Source: Methylocystis sp. L43
GTDB lineage: Bacteria; Pseudomonadota; Alphaproteobacteria; Rhizobiales; Beijerinckiaceae
Direction: 5' to 3'
Length of the DNA: 64,000 nt
NCBI RefSeq assembly: GCF_015709525.1
Contig: NZ_JADNRA010000034.1
Coordinates: forward strand, 1-64,000
Positions 10,256-18,519 of this stretch are shown piece after piece. Under the pieces are notes generated by a model. That model did not search any database. It saw only the letters and a list, made by a program, of their open reading frames with translations, and was not told the DNA's origin. The position numbers and the translations under genes were made by a program. Numbering within the stretch: the stretch's first letter is position 1; each line of letters starts with the position of its first letter.

Positions 10256-11348
10256 GACCCCGAAGGCTTCTCCCGAACGAAGCTCGGCCATTTCGAGGCG
10301 ATCCGCGCTTCTTCTCGCGCTGTCGTCGAGCGGCGCGCTGGCGCAGGGTTTTGGCGGACTTGGCGCGACGGCGCCCGGCTTTGCGATTCCCCGACCTGGA
10401 ACGCAGCTCGCTTTTCCAAGAGACCACGGCGCGCATTCCGATTTTCGCACCGAATGGTGGTACGTCACCGCAAATCTAAACGGCGATGACGGCGCCGCAT
10501 ATGGCGTGCAGTGGACGCTTTTTCGCTTTGCACTGCAGCCGAACGCGGCGCGGGCCGGCTGGGAGGACCGCACCATATGGATGGGCCATGCGGCCGCGAC
10601 GAGCGCCAATGAACATCTCTTCGCGCAGAAATTCGCACGCGGCGGAATTGGACAGGCAGGCGTCGAGGCGGCGCCCTTTCGCGCCTATCTCGACGACTGG
10701 GTCCTTGAAACGCGCGACGATTCCGCTGACGCCGGAATCGAGCGGCTGCGCGTTTCCGCGGGGGACAGAAATTTCACCTATGCGCTCGACCTGACAGCGT
10801 CGGGGCCGGTCGTATTGCAAGGCGAAGCCGGCTACAGCCGCAAATCCGAGGCTGGACAGGCGTCCTATTATTACAGCCAGCCGTTCTTCACGGCGCAAGG
10901 CTCTGTCGCGCTCCATGGCCGCAAAATGCAAGTCTCCGGCCGCGCCTGGATGGATCGCGAATGGTCGAGTCAGCCGCTGGGCCCCGATCAAAAAGGCTGG
11001 GACTGGTTTTCGTTGCACCTCGAGGGCGGCGCCAAGCTGATGCTGTATCGCATGCGCAGCGTCGAGGCGGCGTCGTTTCTCTTTGGAAATTGGATCGACC
11101 CCGAGGGCGCAACGTCGATGCTCCCGCGCGACGACATCGTGCTCGAGCCTTTGGAGACGACGCGCATCGCTGATCGTGACGTGCCGATCCGCTGGCGCGT
11201 GAAGATCAAAAGCCGCGGCGTCGACGTCATCACGCAGCCTCTAAACCCGAGAAGCTGGATGGGAACCGATTTCGCCTATTGGGAAGGTCCGATCCGCTTT
11301 ACCGGTTCGCACAGCGGCGAGGGCTATCTTGAAATGACGGGCTATTGA
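10245..11348 (+). CDS. AttH/CrtC-like secreted lipocalin-fold protein (COG5621 type)
   Basis: 367 residues. The N terminus has a twin-arginine stretch (SRRSALLLAL, residues 17-26) followed by a hydrophobic segment ending ALAQ, so export by Tat is likely. The mature protein has the typical motifs of the AttH/CrtC-like family: 'FPRDHGAHSDFRTEWWYVTANL' near its start and 'GRAWMDREWSSQPLG', 'GWDWFSLHLEGGAKLMLYRMR' in the middle. Members are linked with ABC ATPase and FtsX permease genes (attEFGH), exactly the order seen here, and are described as predicted secreted hydrolases or lipid-binding proteins. It overlaps the permease by 11 bases at its start and the convergent MarR gene by 7 bases at its end. 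Confidence 0.85.
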   Translation: MNARTPKASPERSSAISRRSALLLALSSSGALAQGFGGLGATAPGFAIPRPGTQLAFPRDHGAHSDFRTEWWYVTANLNGDDGAAYGVQWTLFRFALQPNAARAGWEDRTIWMGHAAATSANEHLFAQKFARGGIGQAGVEAAPFRAYLDDWVLETRDDSADAGIERLRVSAGDRNFTYALDLTASGPVVLQGEAGYSRKSEAGQASYYYSQPFFTAQGSVALHGRKMQVSGRAWMDREWSSQPLGPDQKGWDWFSLHLEGGAKLMLYRMRSVEAASFLFGNWIDPEGATSMLPRDDIVLEPLETTRIADRDVPIRWRVKIKSRGVDVITQPLNPRSWMGTDFAYWEGPIRFTGSHSGEGYLEMTGY

Positions 11349-11788
11349 GATTCCGCGGCTGTGCGAAAAAAGTTCATAAGAACGCCTCGCGTGTCGCGAA
11401 GCTTCTTCAAATGCACGGCGGCGAGCTCCGACAGCCGCCGTTCGCCCGCCCGCGTGATGACGACGAGCGATCTACGACGGTCGGTCGGGTCGGTCTTCCG
11501 CCTGACAAGCTTCGCCTGCGCCAGACGCGAAACCAGCTCCGCCGCGCTGTGATCGCGAATCATCAGCTGCTCGGCGAGTTCGCCGACGCTAATGTGTTTT
11601 GCGCCGCGATAGGTGCGCACCACCAGAAGCGCCTGATACCATTGAACGGTCACGCCATGGTCCGCGGCGACCTGTTCGCTGAAGGCCAAAAACCTTCGCA
11701 AGGCGGAGCGAAATTGCGCGAGCGCGGCCAAGTCGTCTTCACTTGGCGCCTTGCGTGGGGTCCCTTGCGGCTGATCGCAGAGAGTCAA
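11342..11788 (-). CDS. MarR-family transcriptional regulator
   Basis: 148 residues. The winged helix-turn-helix shows 'ISVGELAEQLMIRDHSAAELVSRLAQAKLVRRKTDPTDRRRSLVVITRAG', the normal MarR pattern with the DRR wing. It is transcribed toward the ABC transporter/AttH group and overlaps the end of attH-like by 7 bases. Its 111-base upstream region separates it from the glycosyltransferase gene and shows no clear palindrome. Its target is not evident; members respond to phenolic compounds or oxidants in other bacteria. Confidence 0.85.
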   Translation of the reverse strand: MTLCDQPQGTPRKAPSEDDLAALAQFRSALRRFLAFSEQVAADHGVTVQWYQALLVVRTYRGAKHISVGELAEQLMIRDHSAAELVSRLAQAKLVRRKTDPTDRRRSLVVITRAGERRLSELAAVHLKKLRDTRGVLMNFFRTAAESQ

Positions 11789-11899
11789 ATGAAACCCCTT
11801 ACTTCCCGAGTCGTTCTCGCGCTGGGCGACTCATTTGGAGTGAAGAAATAATGCTCGCGCGGCGCCGACAGGTCAATTCCGGTCAGCGTCAAAGCGCGC

Positions 11900-13246
11900 T
11901 TATAATTGCGCGATGAAGTCGTCAATCTTTGCAAAAAAAGCACTTGGATCAACGGCTTCTCCTCTGCTGAGGCGCGCAAGCGCCGCCCGACGACGCGGCG
12001 AGTGCGGCGTCGAATAGTCGCGAACCGCTTGCAGCCATCCAAGACCGTCGAGCGGATCGACATAGTCGATCGCGTCGCCGCCGACTTCGCGGAAGGCCTC
12101 GATGTCGGAGGCGACGACGGGCGTTCCCGCCGCAAGCGCTTCGGCGACGGGCAAACCGAAGCCTTCTGCGAAAGAGGGCATGAGCAGCGCACGGGCGCCG
12201 GCAAGCAGGCTACGCAGTCCCGGCGTGGAAAGCCCGCCTGCCTCAATGACGTGAGGGCGCAAGGCGGCGCTTCGTTCCAGCATTTCGATCGCGGCGGCGC
12301 TGAGCCAGCCCCGCTTGCCGACGATGATGAGCTTCGGCGGAGCGGGATCTCGCGCCAACACACGCCAGACGTTCAGCAACGTCGAAAGATTCTTGCGCGG
12401 TTCGATCGTGCCGCAAACAACGAAATAGTTGACGCCGTCAAGCGCCGCCGGCGGCTCGGCGCGCGAAGAAAAGACCGGCGATACGGGCAAGCGGGCGACG
12501 CAGATCGGAAGTTCCGGCCTTCCGCATTCAGCGGCGAATTGACGAAGGCGCCCGGCGACGGCTTGCGAACCGACGACGGCGCCTGCGCCGTAGCGGCAGA
12601 CATTGCTCATGCGTCTGGGGTGCAGCATCGCTTCTCTCGCGCGAAAGAACTCCGGCGCCTCAATCGGAAGGAGGTCGTGGACGAAGAAGACAGGCTTTAT
12701 ATCCGGCCGCGCTGTGAGCCAGCGCACATACCAGCTTCGATCGACGAGAAATTGCGTGACGTTGAAATAGATCGCGCCGTGCGGCGCCTCGCGCGTTGGC
12801 CTTCCAAGATAAGGCGCCCAACGCCGCATCGCATGCCAGTTCCGCTCAAGGAAAGAGAGAGTCGGCGCTCTTTTGACGCGCGTCATCGCGGCCTGAGCCG
12901 AGCCGTTGGACAGAAGCGCCGCGACGACGGCGCGATAGACGTCGTCCTGTCCGGCGTCGCTGTCTTCGCGCCAGAGACTTTCGACGCCTTCGATTGTCTC
13001 GAGCGCGCTGTCGGGGTCGGCAAGGCGCGGGCCGACCGCCGTGCAAATGAGCGCCCCTCGCTGGCCTTGGTCGCGCGCAAGAAAATGCCTGGCGAGCGCG
13101 AAATCGACGCGATCAATGCCATTCGGCGCCGCATTCAGCGCGCGTGTCACGATCCGCGTGACGTCATAGATGACGGGGCTGCGCGCCGCGTCAGTCGCCC
13201 TCGCCGTCAGTTGCGGCACTTCGTCTCGTCCAAACGACATCGCCAC
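11900..13246 (-). CDS. GT4-family glycosyltransferase
   Basis: 448 residues. The C-terminal half has the GT4/GT-B donor-site features: 'GTIEPRKN' (279-286), 'LIIVGKRGW' (307-314) and 'PSFAEGFGLPVAEALAAGTPVVASD' around residues 357-381, with the E-x7-E pattern of retaining glycosyltransferases. The N-terminal half contains 'FFVHDLLPIEAPEFF', typical of GT4 enzymes acting in polysaccharide synthesis. It is the last gene of a leftward group with a Wza-type lipoprotein and lipid head-group enzymes, so it probably builds an exported or surface glycan. The start overlaps the upstream small gene by 40 bases; the second ATG (13240) would shorten that to 34. Confidence 0.85.
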   Translation of the reverse strand: MAMSFGRDEVPQLTARATDAARSPVIYDVTRIVTRALNAAPNGIDRVDFALARHFLARDQGQRGALICTAVGPRLADPDSALETIEGVESLWREDSDAGQDDVYRAVVAALLSNGSAQAAMTRVKRAPTLSFLERNWHAMRRWAPYLGRPTREAPHGAIYFNVTQFLVDRSWYVRWLTARPDIKPVFFVHDLLPIEAPEFFRAREAMLHPRRMSNVCRYGAGAVVGSQAVAGRLRQFAAECGRPELPICVARLPVSPVFSSRAEPPAALDGVNYFVVCGTIEPRKNLSTLLNVWRVLARDPAPPKLIIVGKRGWLSAAAIEMLERSAALRPHVIEAGGLSTPGLRSLLAGARALLMPSFAEGFGLPVAEALAAGTPVVASDIEAFREVGGDAIDYVDPLDGLGWLQAVRDYSTPHSPRRRAALARLSRGEAVDPSAFFAKIDDFIAQL

Positions 13247-13533
13247 ATCTCTATCGCGTCATTGGCCTCTCGAACGGCGCGTTCCGTCTCTCGTTCGAGA
13301 CACTCGCGATAGCGAAAAACCATTTTCGTAAAGAGCTGCATCTCCTCGTCGCACGCGGCCATCGCCAATGCGGCGGCGGATGTCTCGATGCAGGTGGGGC
13401 GTGACGGCGGCGCGCAATAGGTGAAGCCGCGCATGGCTTGCGCGGCGAGCGGCTGCGCAGGCGTCAGGAAAGCAGCCGCGGTCGCAAGCGCCGCGCTGCA
13501 CATGCTCATCCCGGAGAGCCGCATCGAACCCAC
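13207..13533 (-). CDS. Small secreted Cys-containing protein, unknown function
   Basis: 108 residues with a signal-peptide-like N terminus (hydrophobic SAALATAAAFLTPAQPLAAQA) and a mature part with five cysteines (FTYCAPPSRPTCIET, MAACDEEM, YRECLERE, MWRCRLDETKC gives two). The tail is amphipathic and helix-rich (EMQLFTKMVFRYRECLERETERAVREAND). I do not recognise a family. It overlaps the glycosyltransferase start by 40 bases, so they may be coupled. The spaced cysteines and export signal argue for a real protein, but it could be spurious. Confidence 0.5.
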   Translation of the reverse strand: MGSMRLSGMSMCSAALATAAAFLTPAQPLAAQAMRGFTYCAPPSRPTCIETSAAALAMAACDEEMQLFTKMVFRYRECLERETERAVREANDAIEMWRCRLDETKCRN

Positions 13534-13554
13534 GCCGGTTCTAAGAGCGTCTCC

Positions 13555-13578
13555 CGATCACATGCAATCATGTGATCG
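13555..13578. promoter_or_regulatory. Perfect 10-base inverted repeat with 4-base loop
   Basis: Arms CGATCACATG and CATGTGATCG around CAAT. It lies 22 bases before the start of the small secreted protein gene and 77 bases after the hpnA stop. There is no T-tract, so it is not a standard terminator; it could be an operator or an RNA stem-loop. Function unknown. Confidence 0.45.
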
Positions 13579-13604
13579 ATAAGGCATCGCTCAAAGTCAA
13601 AATG

Positions 13605-13656
13605 CTGGAGCAGGATCTTATCGAAAAAATCGGTCACCTTTTTTGGAACCTGCTCT
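13605..13656. repeat. Imperfect palindromic intergenic repeat (alphaproteobacterial 'GAGCAGG' type)
   Basis: The left arm reads TGGAGCAGGATC and the right arm GGAACCTGCTCTA, with an A-rich then T-rich centre (CGAAAAAA ... TTTTTTGG). It resembles the short palindromic repeats often found between Rhizobiales genes (from memory, not searched). The right end touches the hpnA stop codon. Confidence 0.5.
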
Positions 13657-14641
13657 ACGCGCCGCGGCTGGCGAACCAACGCACCGCATCCGCCACCGCA
13701 TCGGCTGGCGGCCGCGTCTTGTAGCCAAGCGTGCGGCGCGCCTTGGAATCGTCGAAGAACATGCGTTTCCCTGAAAGCCGCAAGCTCTCCCGATTGAGAA
13801 ACGGCTCCGAACCGGCGAAGCGCGCGACGATTTCATTGGCGTAGGCGAGCGGCATGAGCGGCCAGCGCGGCAATTTCGCCCATGGCGGCGGCCGCCCCGT
13901 GATGCGCGATATTTCAACGAGCAGGTCGCGCAAAGTCAGATTCTCGCCTCCAAGAATATAGCGCTCGCCGATCTCGCCGACTTTCATCGCGGCGACGTGG
14001 CCTGCGGCGACGTCCTCCACATGAACGATGTTGAGGCCAGTGTCGACATAGGCCGGCATGCCGCCGCGCATCGCCTCGCAGACAATCCTGCCGGTTGGCG
14101 TCGGCCGGACGTCGCCGGAGCCAAGCGGCGCAGAGGGGCACACGATGACGGCAGGCAGTCCTTCATCCCGGATCATGCCTTCGACCAGCCGCTCGGAAAG
14201 GACTTTGCTGAGCTTGTACGCGCCGATCGCCCGTTCTGGAACCAACCGGTTGGATTCAGTGCAGGGCGCCGAATCGGGATCAAGCGTCGCGACGCTGCTC
14301 GTATGCACGACGCGCTGCACGCCGGCCCGCAGCGCCTCGCGCATGACGATCTCCGTCCCGCTCACATTGACGCGCATCACCGGTTCTGGATCGGGAGCCC
14401 AAAGGCGATAATTCGCTGCAAGGTGAAAGAGAGAGGAGACGCCGGCCATGGCGCGCCGGACGCTCTCGCGATCAGTGACGTCGCCTTCGACGATCTCGCA
14501 ATCCGACGGCACATTGCCGCGCGGACTCGATCCCCGCAGGAGCGCGCGTACGCAGAATCCTTCCGCCAGCAAATGTCGCGCGACGGCGCCGCCGATGAAC
14601 CCGCTAGCGCCCGTGACCAGTACCGTTCCGCGAGAACCCAT
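13655..14641 (-). CDS. hpnA: Hopanoid-associated sugar epimerase HpnA (NAD-dependent epimerase/dehydratase)
   Basis: 328 residues from the ATG at 14641, chosen because TGASGFIGG then falls at residues 10-18; an ATG at 14674 would add 11 residues. It is an extended short-chain dehydrogenase: Rossmann motif TGxxGFIG, 'LFHLAANYRLWAPDPEPVMRVNVSGT', 'HTSSVATL', and the catalytic Y142-x3-K146 in YKLSK. The 'ANYRLWAPDP' and 'HVEDVAAGH' segments are what I know from HpnA of hopanoid clusters. It probably makes or alters a sugar precursor for a hopanoid or envelope lipid. No squalene-hopene cyclase is in the window, so the gene is apart from a hopanoid operon here; it sits with surface-glycan genes. 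Confidence 0.8.
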   Translation of the reverse strand: MGSRGTVLVTGASGFIGGAVARHLLAEGFCVRALLRGSSPRGNVPSDCEIVEGDVTDRESVRRAMAGVSSLFHLAANYRLWAPDPEPVMRVNVSGTEIVMREALRAGVQRVVHTSSVATLDPDSAPCTESNRLVPERAIGAYKLSKVLSERLVEGMIRDEGLPAVIVCPSAPLGSGDVRPTPTGRIVCEAMRGGMPAYVDTGLNIVHVEDVAAGHVAAMKVGEIGERYILGGENLTLRDLLVEISRITGRPPPWAKLPRWPLMPLAYANEIVARFAGSEPFLNRESLRLSGKRMFFDDSKARRTLGYKTRPPADAVADAVRWFASRGA

Positions 14642-14791
14642 GCCCCTTCCCTGCCCCAGCGCCAGCGTCCCCAAAGAACTCAGGCTCCTTCGCTTCTCTT
14701 TGCTGATGGAATCGACCGACCTTGCCGCTTCACGGAAAACGGGCGGCGACCCACTGAAGTCTGGATCGCGCCATGCGCCCGTCAGCGGCCG

Positions 14792-15556
14792 TCAGTTCGT
14801 GGCAGGCTCTATCAAGCTCTGATCATCCACGTCCAACATGGATGGCTCCAACATGGATGACTCGTGCGCCGCCAATACTGGTTGAAGCGATTCCACGAAT
14901 TCGCGCTCCTCGCGCTGCATCCGCGTAAGATCCTTCTGTATGACGACGACGAAACCGAGGAAGGTCAACCCCGACAGGCCGCCAATCACGATATCCAGCA
15001 CCGCGAAGCCATAAGCCTGCCCCGTCACAACGCTGGGTCCGAGCAAGGCCGCCAAAAGCGCCCAACACGCGACGAGGAGTCGAAACTCCGTCGCGCCCAT
15101 GCCGCCATAAGACAGCCGGTGCACCCGCTCCGTGACGACCCTCAGATAGGTGTAGGAACTCATCAGAAGATAGAGCGAGAGCACCAGCAGCGACGAGCCG
15201 ACCGTGAAATAAGGCGATACGCCGAGGCCGACGACGATCAGAGTCTGAGCGATGAGATCGGACGAATGGTCGATGAAGTAGCCATAATGCGGCCGTTCGA
15301 TTGATCGATGCCGCGCCAGCGTGCCATCGAGAGAATCGCCGAACCAGTTGAGAAACAGGCCTCCAACGACCAGGACGAGAAATCCGTTGGACCAGTGACA
15401 ACCAATGAAGCCGAGCAGAGTCAGGCCCGCGCCGCACAATCCGATCGCTGTTAGATGATCCGGGGTCGCCCAGTCTGGCAAACGCCGCACCAAAGCCAAC
15501 AGCACAGCGCGCTCTTTGAGCGCGAGAAAACTTTGGTTGATGCGCTGATTGGCCAC
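14792..15556 (-). CDS. CDP-alcohol phosphatidyltransferase family protein (intact active site)
   Basis: 254 residues with several membrane segments. The family signature D-x2-D-G-x2-A-R-x9-G-x3-D-x3-D is complete: D74, D77, G78, A81-R82, G92, D96 and D100. Such enzymes move a phosphatidyl or similar group from a CDP-linked donor to an alcohol at the inner membrane; the acceptor here is unknown. A charged C-terminal tail contains a small repeat (SMLEPSML). A degenerate paralogue lies at 17.6-18.3 kb with the Wza-type lipoprotein and a small secreted protein between them. The 206-base region before its start is AT-richer than the surroundings and may hold a promoter. Confidence 0.85.
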   Translation of the reverse strand: MANQRINQSFLALKERAVLLALVRRLPDWATPDHLTAIGLCGAGLTLLGFIGCHWSNGFLVLVVGGLFLNWFGDSLDGTLARHRSIERPHYGYFIDHSSDLIAQTLIVVGLGVSPYFTVGSSLLVLSLYLLMSSYTYLRVVTERVHRLSYGGMGATEFRLLVACWALLAALLGPSVVTGQAYGFAVLDIVIGGLSGLTFLGFVVVIQKDLTRMQREEREFVESLQPVLAAHESSMLEPSMLDVDDQSLIEPATN

Positions 15557-15762
15557 GACAACCCCTCAAAAGCGTTCAACAAGTCAGCGTCTGCGCAATT
15601 CCCGACGACGCTCAAGCGAACAACCGATCATATCCCAGCCATGTTACGGATGAAACAGGCAAAACGATGACATATTCAGAACTTAACCGGCATTAACCCA
15701 AAATCAAAAGCTGTAATGCACCGGCATTTTTGGTCTCGATTGCGAAGCAAGCATTGTGCCTA

Positions 15763-16947
15763 TCAGTACAAAACTCGGGTGACGGCGACGCCCTGAACTG
15801 CGGGTTGCCCAAGAGTGCCGACGAGTTGCATCAGCTTGCTGATGTCGGAGAACGGCGCGTTGCTGACGTAAAGAATGTCTTTGTCGCGAATGGCGAAGCG
15901 TCGCGCCGCGAACAGCGCTGCGGGTTCGCGGAGATTGAGATGATAGGCGACCGGCACCAGGCCAAGCGAAAGCAGACGCGGCGGGACCTGCGGATATTCA
16001 CGCGCGAGACTTGCCGGCTCGTAGCGCAGAATGAAAACCCCGTCGGGGTCGGCGCGTGAATCAGTCAGGCCGCCCGCCCTGCCGATCGCCTCTTCGAGCG
16101 TGATTCCGCGCGCGTCGAATGCCACGACGGCGTTGGCGCCGGTCGCGCCCATGACGGTAAAGGTCTGCGGCGTGCGCTCGACGGTCAATATGTCGCCCGG
16201 TCGCAAATAGATGTCTTCGCGAGGGTTGACGAGCAGCGCTTGAATGGGCGCCCGCGCCGTGCGGTTGCCGCGCGTCAAGGTCACGAAGGTTTCGTGGACG
16301 GGCGAGCGATAGCCGCCGGCCGCGGCGATAACGTCCATGATGCGATCGCCGCCGAGCGTGAGCGGAACGCGCGAACCATTGGAGACTTCGCCGGTGACCG
16401 TGACGGCGTTGGTGATGTTGCGAGTCACATTGACCACGACCTGCGGTTCAATCGCCTTGCCGCGAAGCCGCTCAATGATGGCCGACTCGACTTCCTGCTG
16501 ATTGCGGCCAGCGACTTGGATGCGGCCGGCGTAGGGCACGGTGACCGAACCGTCGCGCCCGACCATCTGGTCCGGAATCGCGGCGGATCGAGATCCAGGG
16601 CTCATCCGATCCGACACGGACGAGGAGAACAATCCGCCGGAAGCGGCCTCCCAAACCGTGATTTGAACCGAGTCGCCGATTCCGATCGCCTGGGCGGCGG
16701 CAGGCCGGTAATCGCCAAAGTAGCCCCTCAACGTCGGCGGCGCACGGCGGGCGAGCACGCCCAGCGAATTTGCGTCGATCTCGACGAGCCCGAAGCTCGG
16801 CTCCGGCGTCGTCAAGGTCGGCGCCACGCTCTCCACAATGTCCTTGCGAGACGGACCTGCGGCGGGAAAAATCGAGCACCCCGCCAGCTGCAATCCGAGA
16901 GCGAGCGCGAGGCAGAGCCGCAGCGGGGGGATGAATGCAATCGTCAA
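15763..16947 (-). CDS. Polysaccharide biosynthesis/export lipoprotein, Wza type
   Basis: 394 residues. A lipoprotein signal ends in LAGC with C24 as the lipidated residue. The Poly_export domain follows ('QAIGIGDSVQITVWEAASGGLF' and 'VGRDGSVTVPYAGRIQVAGRNQQEVESAI') and then SLBB-like repeats ('VTVTGEVSNGSRVPLTLGGDRIMDVIAAAGGY', 'FTVMGATGANAVVAFDARGITLEEAIGRAGGL'). Wza-like proteins form the outer-membrane channel for polysaccharide export. No Wzc-type kinase or Wzx/Wzy gene is adjacent; the neighbours are lipid head-group transferases and a glycosyltransferase. The preceding 192 bases (16948-17139) contain no gene that I can support. Confidence 0.88.
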   Translation of the reverse strand: MTIAFIPPLRLCLALALGLQLAGCSIFPAAGPSRKDIVESVAPTLTTPEPSFGLVEIDANSLGVLARRAPPTLRGYFGDYRPAAAQAIGIGDSVQITVWEAASGGLFSSSVSDRMSPGSRSAAIPDQMVGRDGSVTVPYAGRIQVAGRNQQEVESAIIERLRGKAIEPQVVVNVTRNITNAVTVTGEVSNGSRVPLTLGGDRIMDVIAAAGGYRSPVHETFVTLTRGNRTARAPIQALLVNPREDIYLRPGDILTVERTPQTFTVMGATGANAVVAFDARGITLEEAIGRAGGLTDSRADPDGVFILRYEPASLAREYPQVPPRLLSLGLVPVAYHLNLREPAALFAARRFAIRDKDILYVSNAPFSDISKLMQLVGTLGQPAVQGVAVTRVLY

Positions 16948-17139
16948 AGTCGCTCCAATATGCGCCCGCCGGCGCGAATTATTAAAACAGAAGAGGGAGC
17001 CTCCCAGAGACGCCGGGAGCTTGTGCGGGCATAGGCAATATGCCGGCTATATGGCGGAAATGCCACCAGTTTTCCGAATGATCGTAAAAATTTTACCAAA
17101 GCGTGCGGATGGTTAATTAAACTCGAGAATCGCCGCTTT

Positions 17140-17568
17140 TCAATCAGCTTCCTCGAATGTTCTCAGCGAGAGCGCGCGAACGCGGGCGTCTGGGAGACGC
17201 TCGAAGTCGGTCGCGTTGTGGCGCCGGCCTTCGGCGCCGCGAAACACGAAAACGCCGCCTCGCGTCACGATCAGATCGTTGTAGCGCAGGGTGGGATCGT
17301 CAAGGACCGCCATGAGCGGCTCCAAAGAGGTCGGCGCGCCAATCTGCGTTGGCCTTTCGACGCGCAGCTCGGATTCCGCGCGCGCGGCGAAGGCTTCATA
17401 GCGCTGCCTCGCCGCTTCGACTTTCAGACGCCAGGCCGTATCGGTCGCGGGCGCGTCTCTCGCTTCAAGAGCTGAAACAGCAAGGGAGCCGGCGCGTGCG
17501 CTGGCGCCTGCCCCAACGGCTCCAAGCAGAATTCCAATGACTGTCATTGTCAGGAAAGCGGGGCGCAT
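17140..17568 (-). CDS. Secreted protein of unknown function
   Basis: 142 residues from the ATG at 17568; the frame is open upstream, but that part would overlap the neighbouring gene. The N terminus is a good signal peptide (MRPAFLTMTVIGILLGAVGAGASARA). The mature part has a helical stretch (WRLKVEAARQRYEAFAARAESEL) and a C-terminal segment 'YNDLIVTRGGVFVFRGAEGRRHNATDFERL'. I do not recognise the family. It lies 50 bases after the degenerate CDP-alcohol phosphatidyltransferase paralogue and before the Wza-type gene in the same direction, so a role in envelope glycan or lipid handling is possible. Confidence 0.6.
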   Translation of the reverse strand: MRPAFLTMTVIGILLGAVGAGASARAGSLAVSALEARDAPATDTAWRLKVEAARQRYEAFAARAESELRVERPTQIGAPTSLEPLMAVLDDPTLRYNDLIVTRGGVFVFRGAEGRRHNATDFERLPDARVRALSLRTFEEAD

Positions 17569-17618
17569 GAAAGTAAATGCGCTCGCTTGGCGAAAGTTCC
17601 GCGCCTGCGTCGGCGCGA

Positions 17619-18323
17619 CTATTCGTCTCTGCTTTGCGCCGCGGAAGCGGACGCGGCCGCGATCCGGCGCCCGTCCTTGAAGAGCTTGCCGAACAGGCCG
17701 AGGACCGCCACCAGCGCCAGCCCGATCACCGCGACGTCGATCGCCGGCAGGGGATCGTGCTGACTTGCGGGAACGCCGAGCGCGATCGCGGCAAAAGGCC
17801 AAAAGGCCAGAAGTATACGGAACTCCGTCACGCCCAGACCGATGTAGGCCATCTGCTGAACGTGGCGCGTCGCGGCGCGAATGTAGCCATAGGAGGAGAA
17901 TAGCAAATAGCAGACGAGCACCGCCGCAGCAGCGCGCAGCGTCAGAAACGGCGAGAATCCGTAGGCGGCGATGAGCAGTATGTGCGAGAAGAGTTCAGAA
18001 ACGTGATGCGACATGCCGGCGCCCGGCAGTTCGCCGCCGCGCAGCCGCGCAAGCGGAAGATCCGTCGTCAGGCCGAACCAGTTGATGAACATCGCCGGCG
18101 GCACGAGCCAGACCAACTCAGGCCACGAGCGGCAGCCGACCAGCGCAGCCGCAGCGAGCGCCGCGCCGACCGCGCCGATCATCGACAGATGCGCAGGCGT
18201 GATCCAACGTGGCTCGGCGCGCGCCATGCGTTGGACCAGGCGTTGTTCCGCGGCATAGAGGAAGCTCTGCCCGCGCCCGGGTGAACCGCCAAATAGCCGA
18301 TTGGCCACCTCGCCAAAATTCAT
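17619..18323 (-). CDS. Degenerate CDP-alcohol phosphatidyltransferase paralogue (active-site Asp residues lost)
   Basis: 234 residues, clearly homologous to the protein at 14.8-15.6 kb: both share 'ITPAHLS/ATPDHLT', 'NWFG', an 'SSYGYIRA/SSYTYLRV' block and 'G.TEFRILLAFW/TEFRLLVACW'. Aligning the signature, D74-D77-G78 of the intact copy become L85-D88-L89, while D96 and D100 become H107 and L111. Three of the four metal- and CDP-binding aspartates are thus gone, but the frame is open, the AR pair and the glycine (G103) remain, and membrane segments are intact. It is probably a non-catalytic partner, or an enzyme with a changed role. It starts the leftward group, divergent from the enoyl-CoA hydratase. 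Confidence 0.8.
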   Translation of the reverse strand: MNFGEVANRLFGGSPGRGQSFLYAAEQRLVQRMARAEPRWITPAHLSMIGAVGAALAAAALVGCRSWPELVWLVPPAMFINWFGLTTDLPLARLRGGELPGAGMSHHVSELFSHILLIAAYGFSPFLTLRAAAAVLVCYLLFSSYGYIRAATRHVQQMAYIGLGVTEFRILLAFWPFAAIALGVPASQHDPLPAIDVAVIGLALVAVLGLFGKLFKDGRRIAAASASAAQSRDE

Positions 18324-18519
18324 GCGCGCACGCCCTTAATTCTACGTGTCGGAAACGGCGCCGCAGCCGTCGACAATCTCAACATGCTGAAATCTACGCG
18401 CTTGCGGCGCTACTGCAAGTCGCCGATGATCTAGGGCCCTGGCGCCGCATTCAATCTGTCTCAGAAAATTCCCTCAAAACTTTGGCAGAGTTCGGCAGCG
18501 AGCCGATCCGGAGACCCTT

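Noticed and set aside
11906-13312. A 468-residue open frame on the plus strand opposite the glycosyltransferase gene.
   Set aside because: Arg-rich, without known motifs, and a mirror of the high-GC codon pattern of the real gene on the minus strand, which has clear GT4 motifs.
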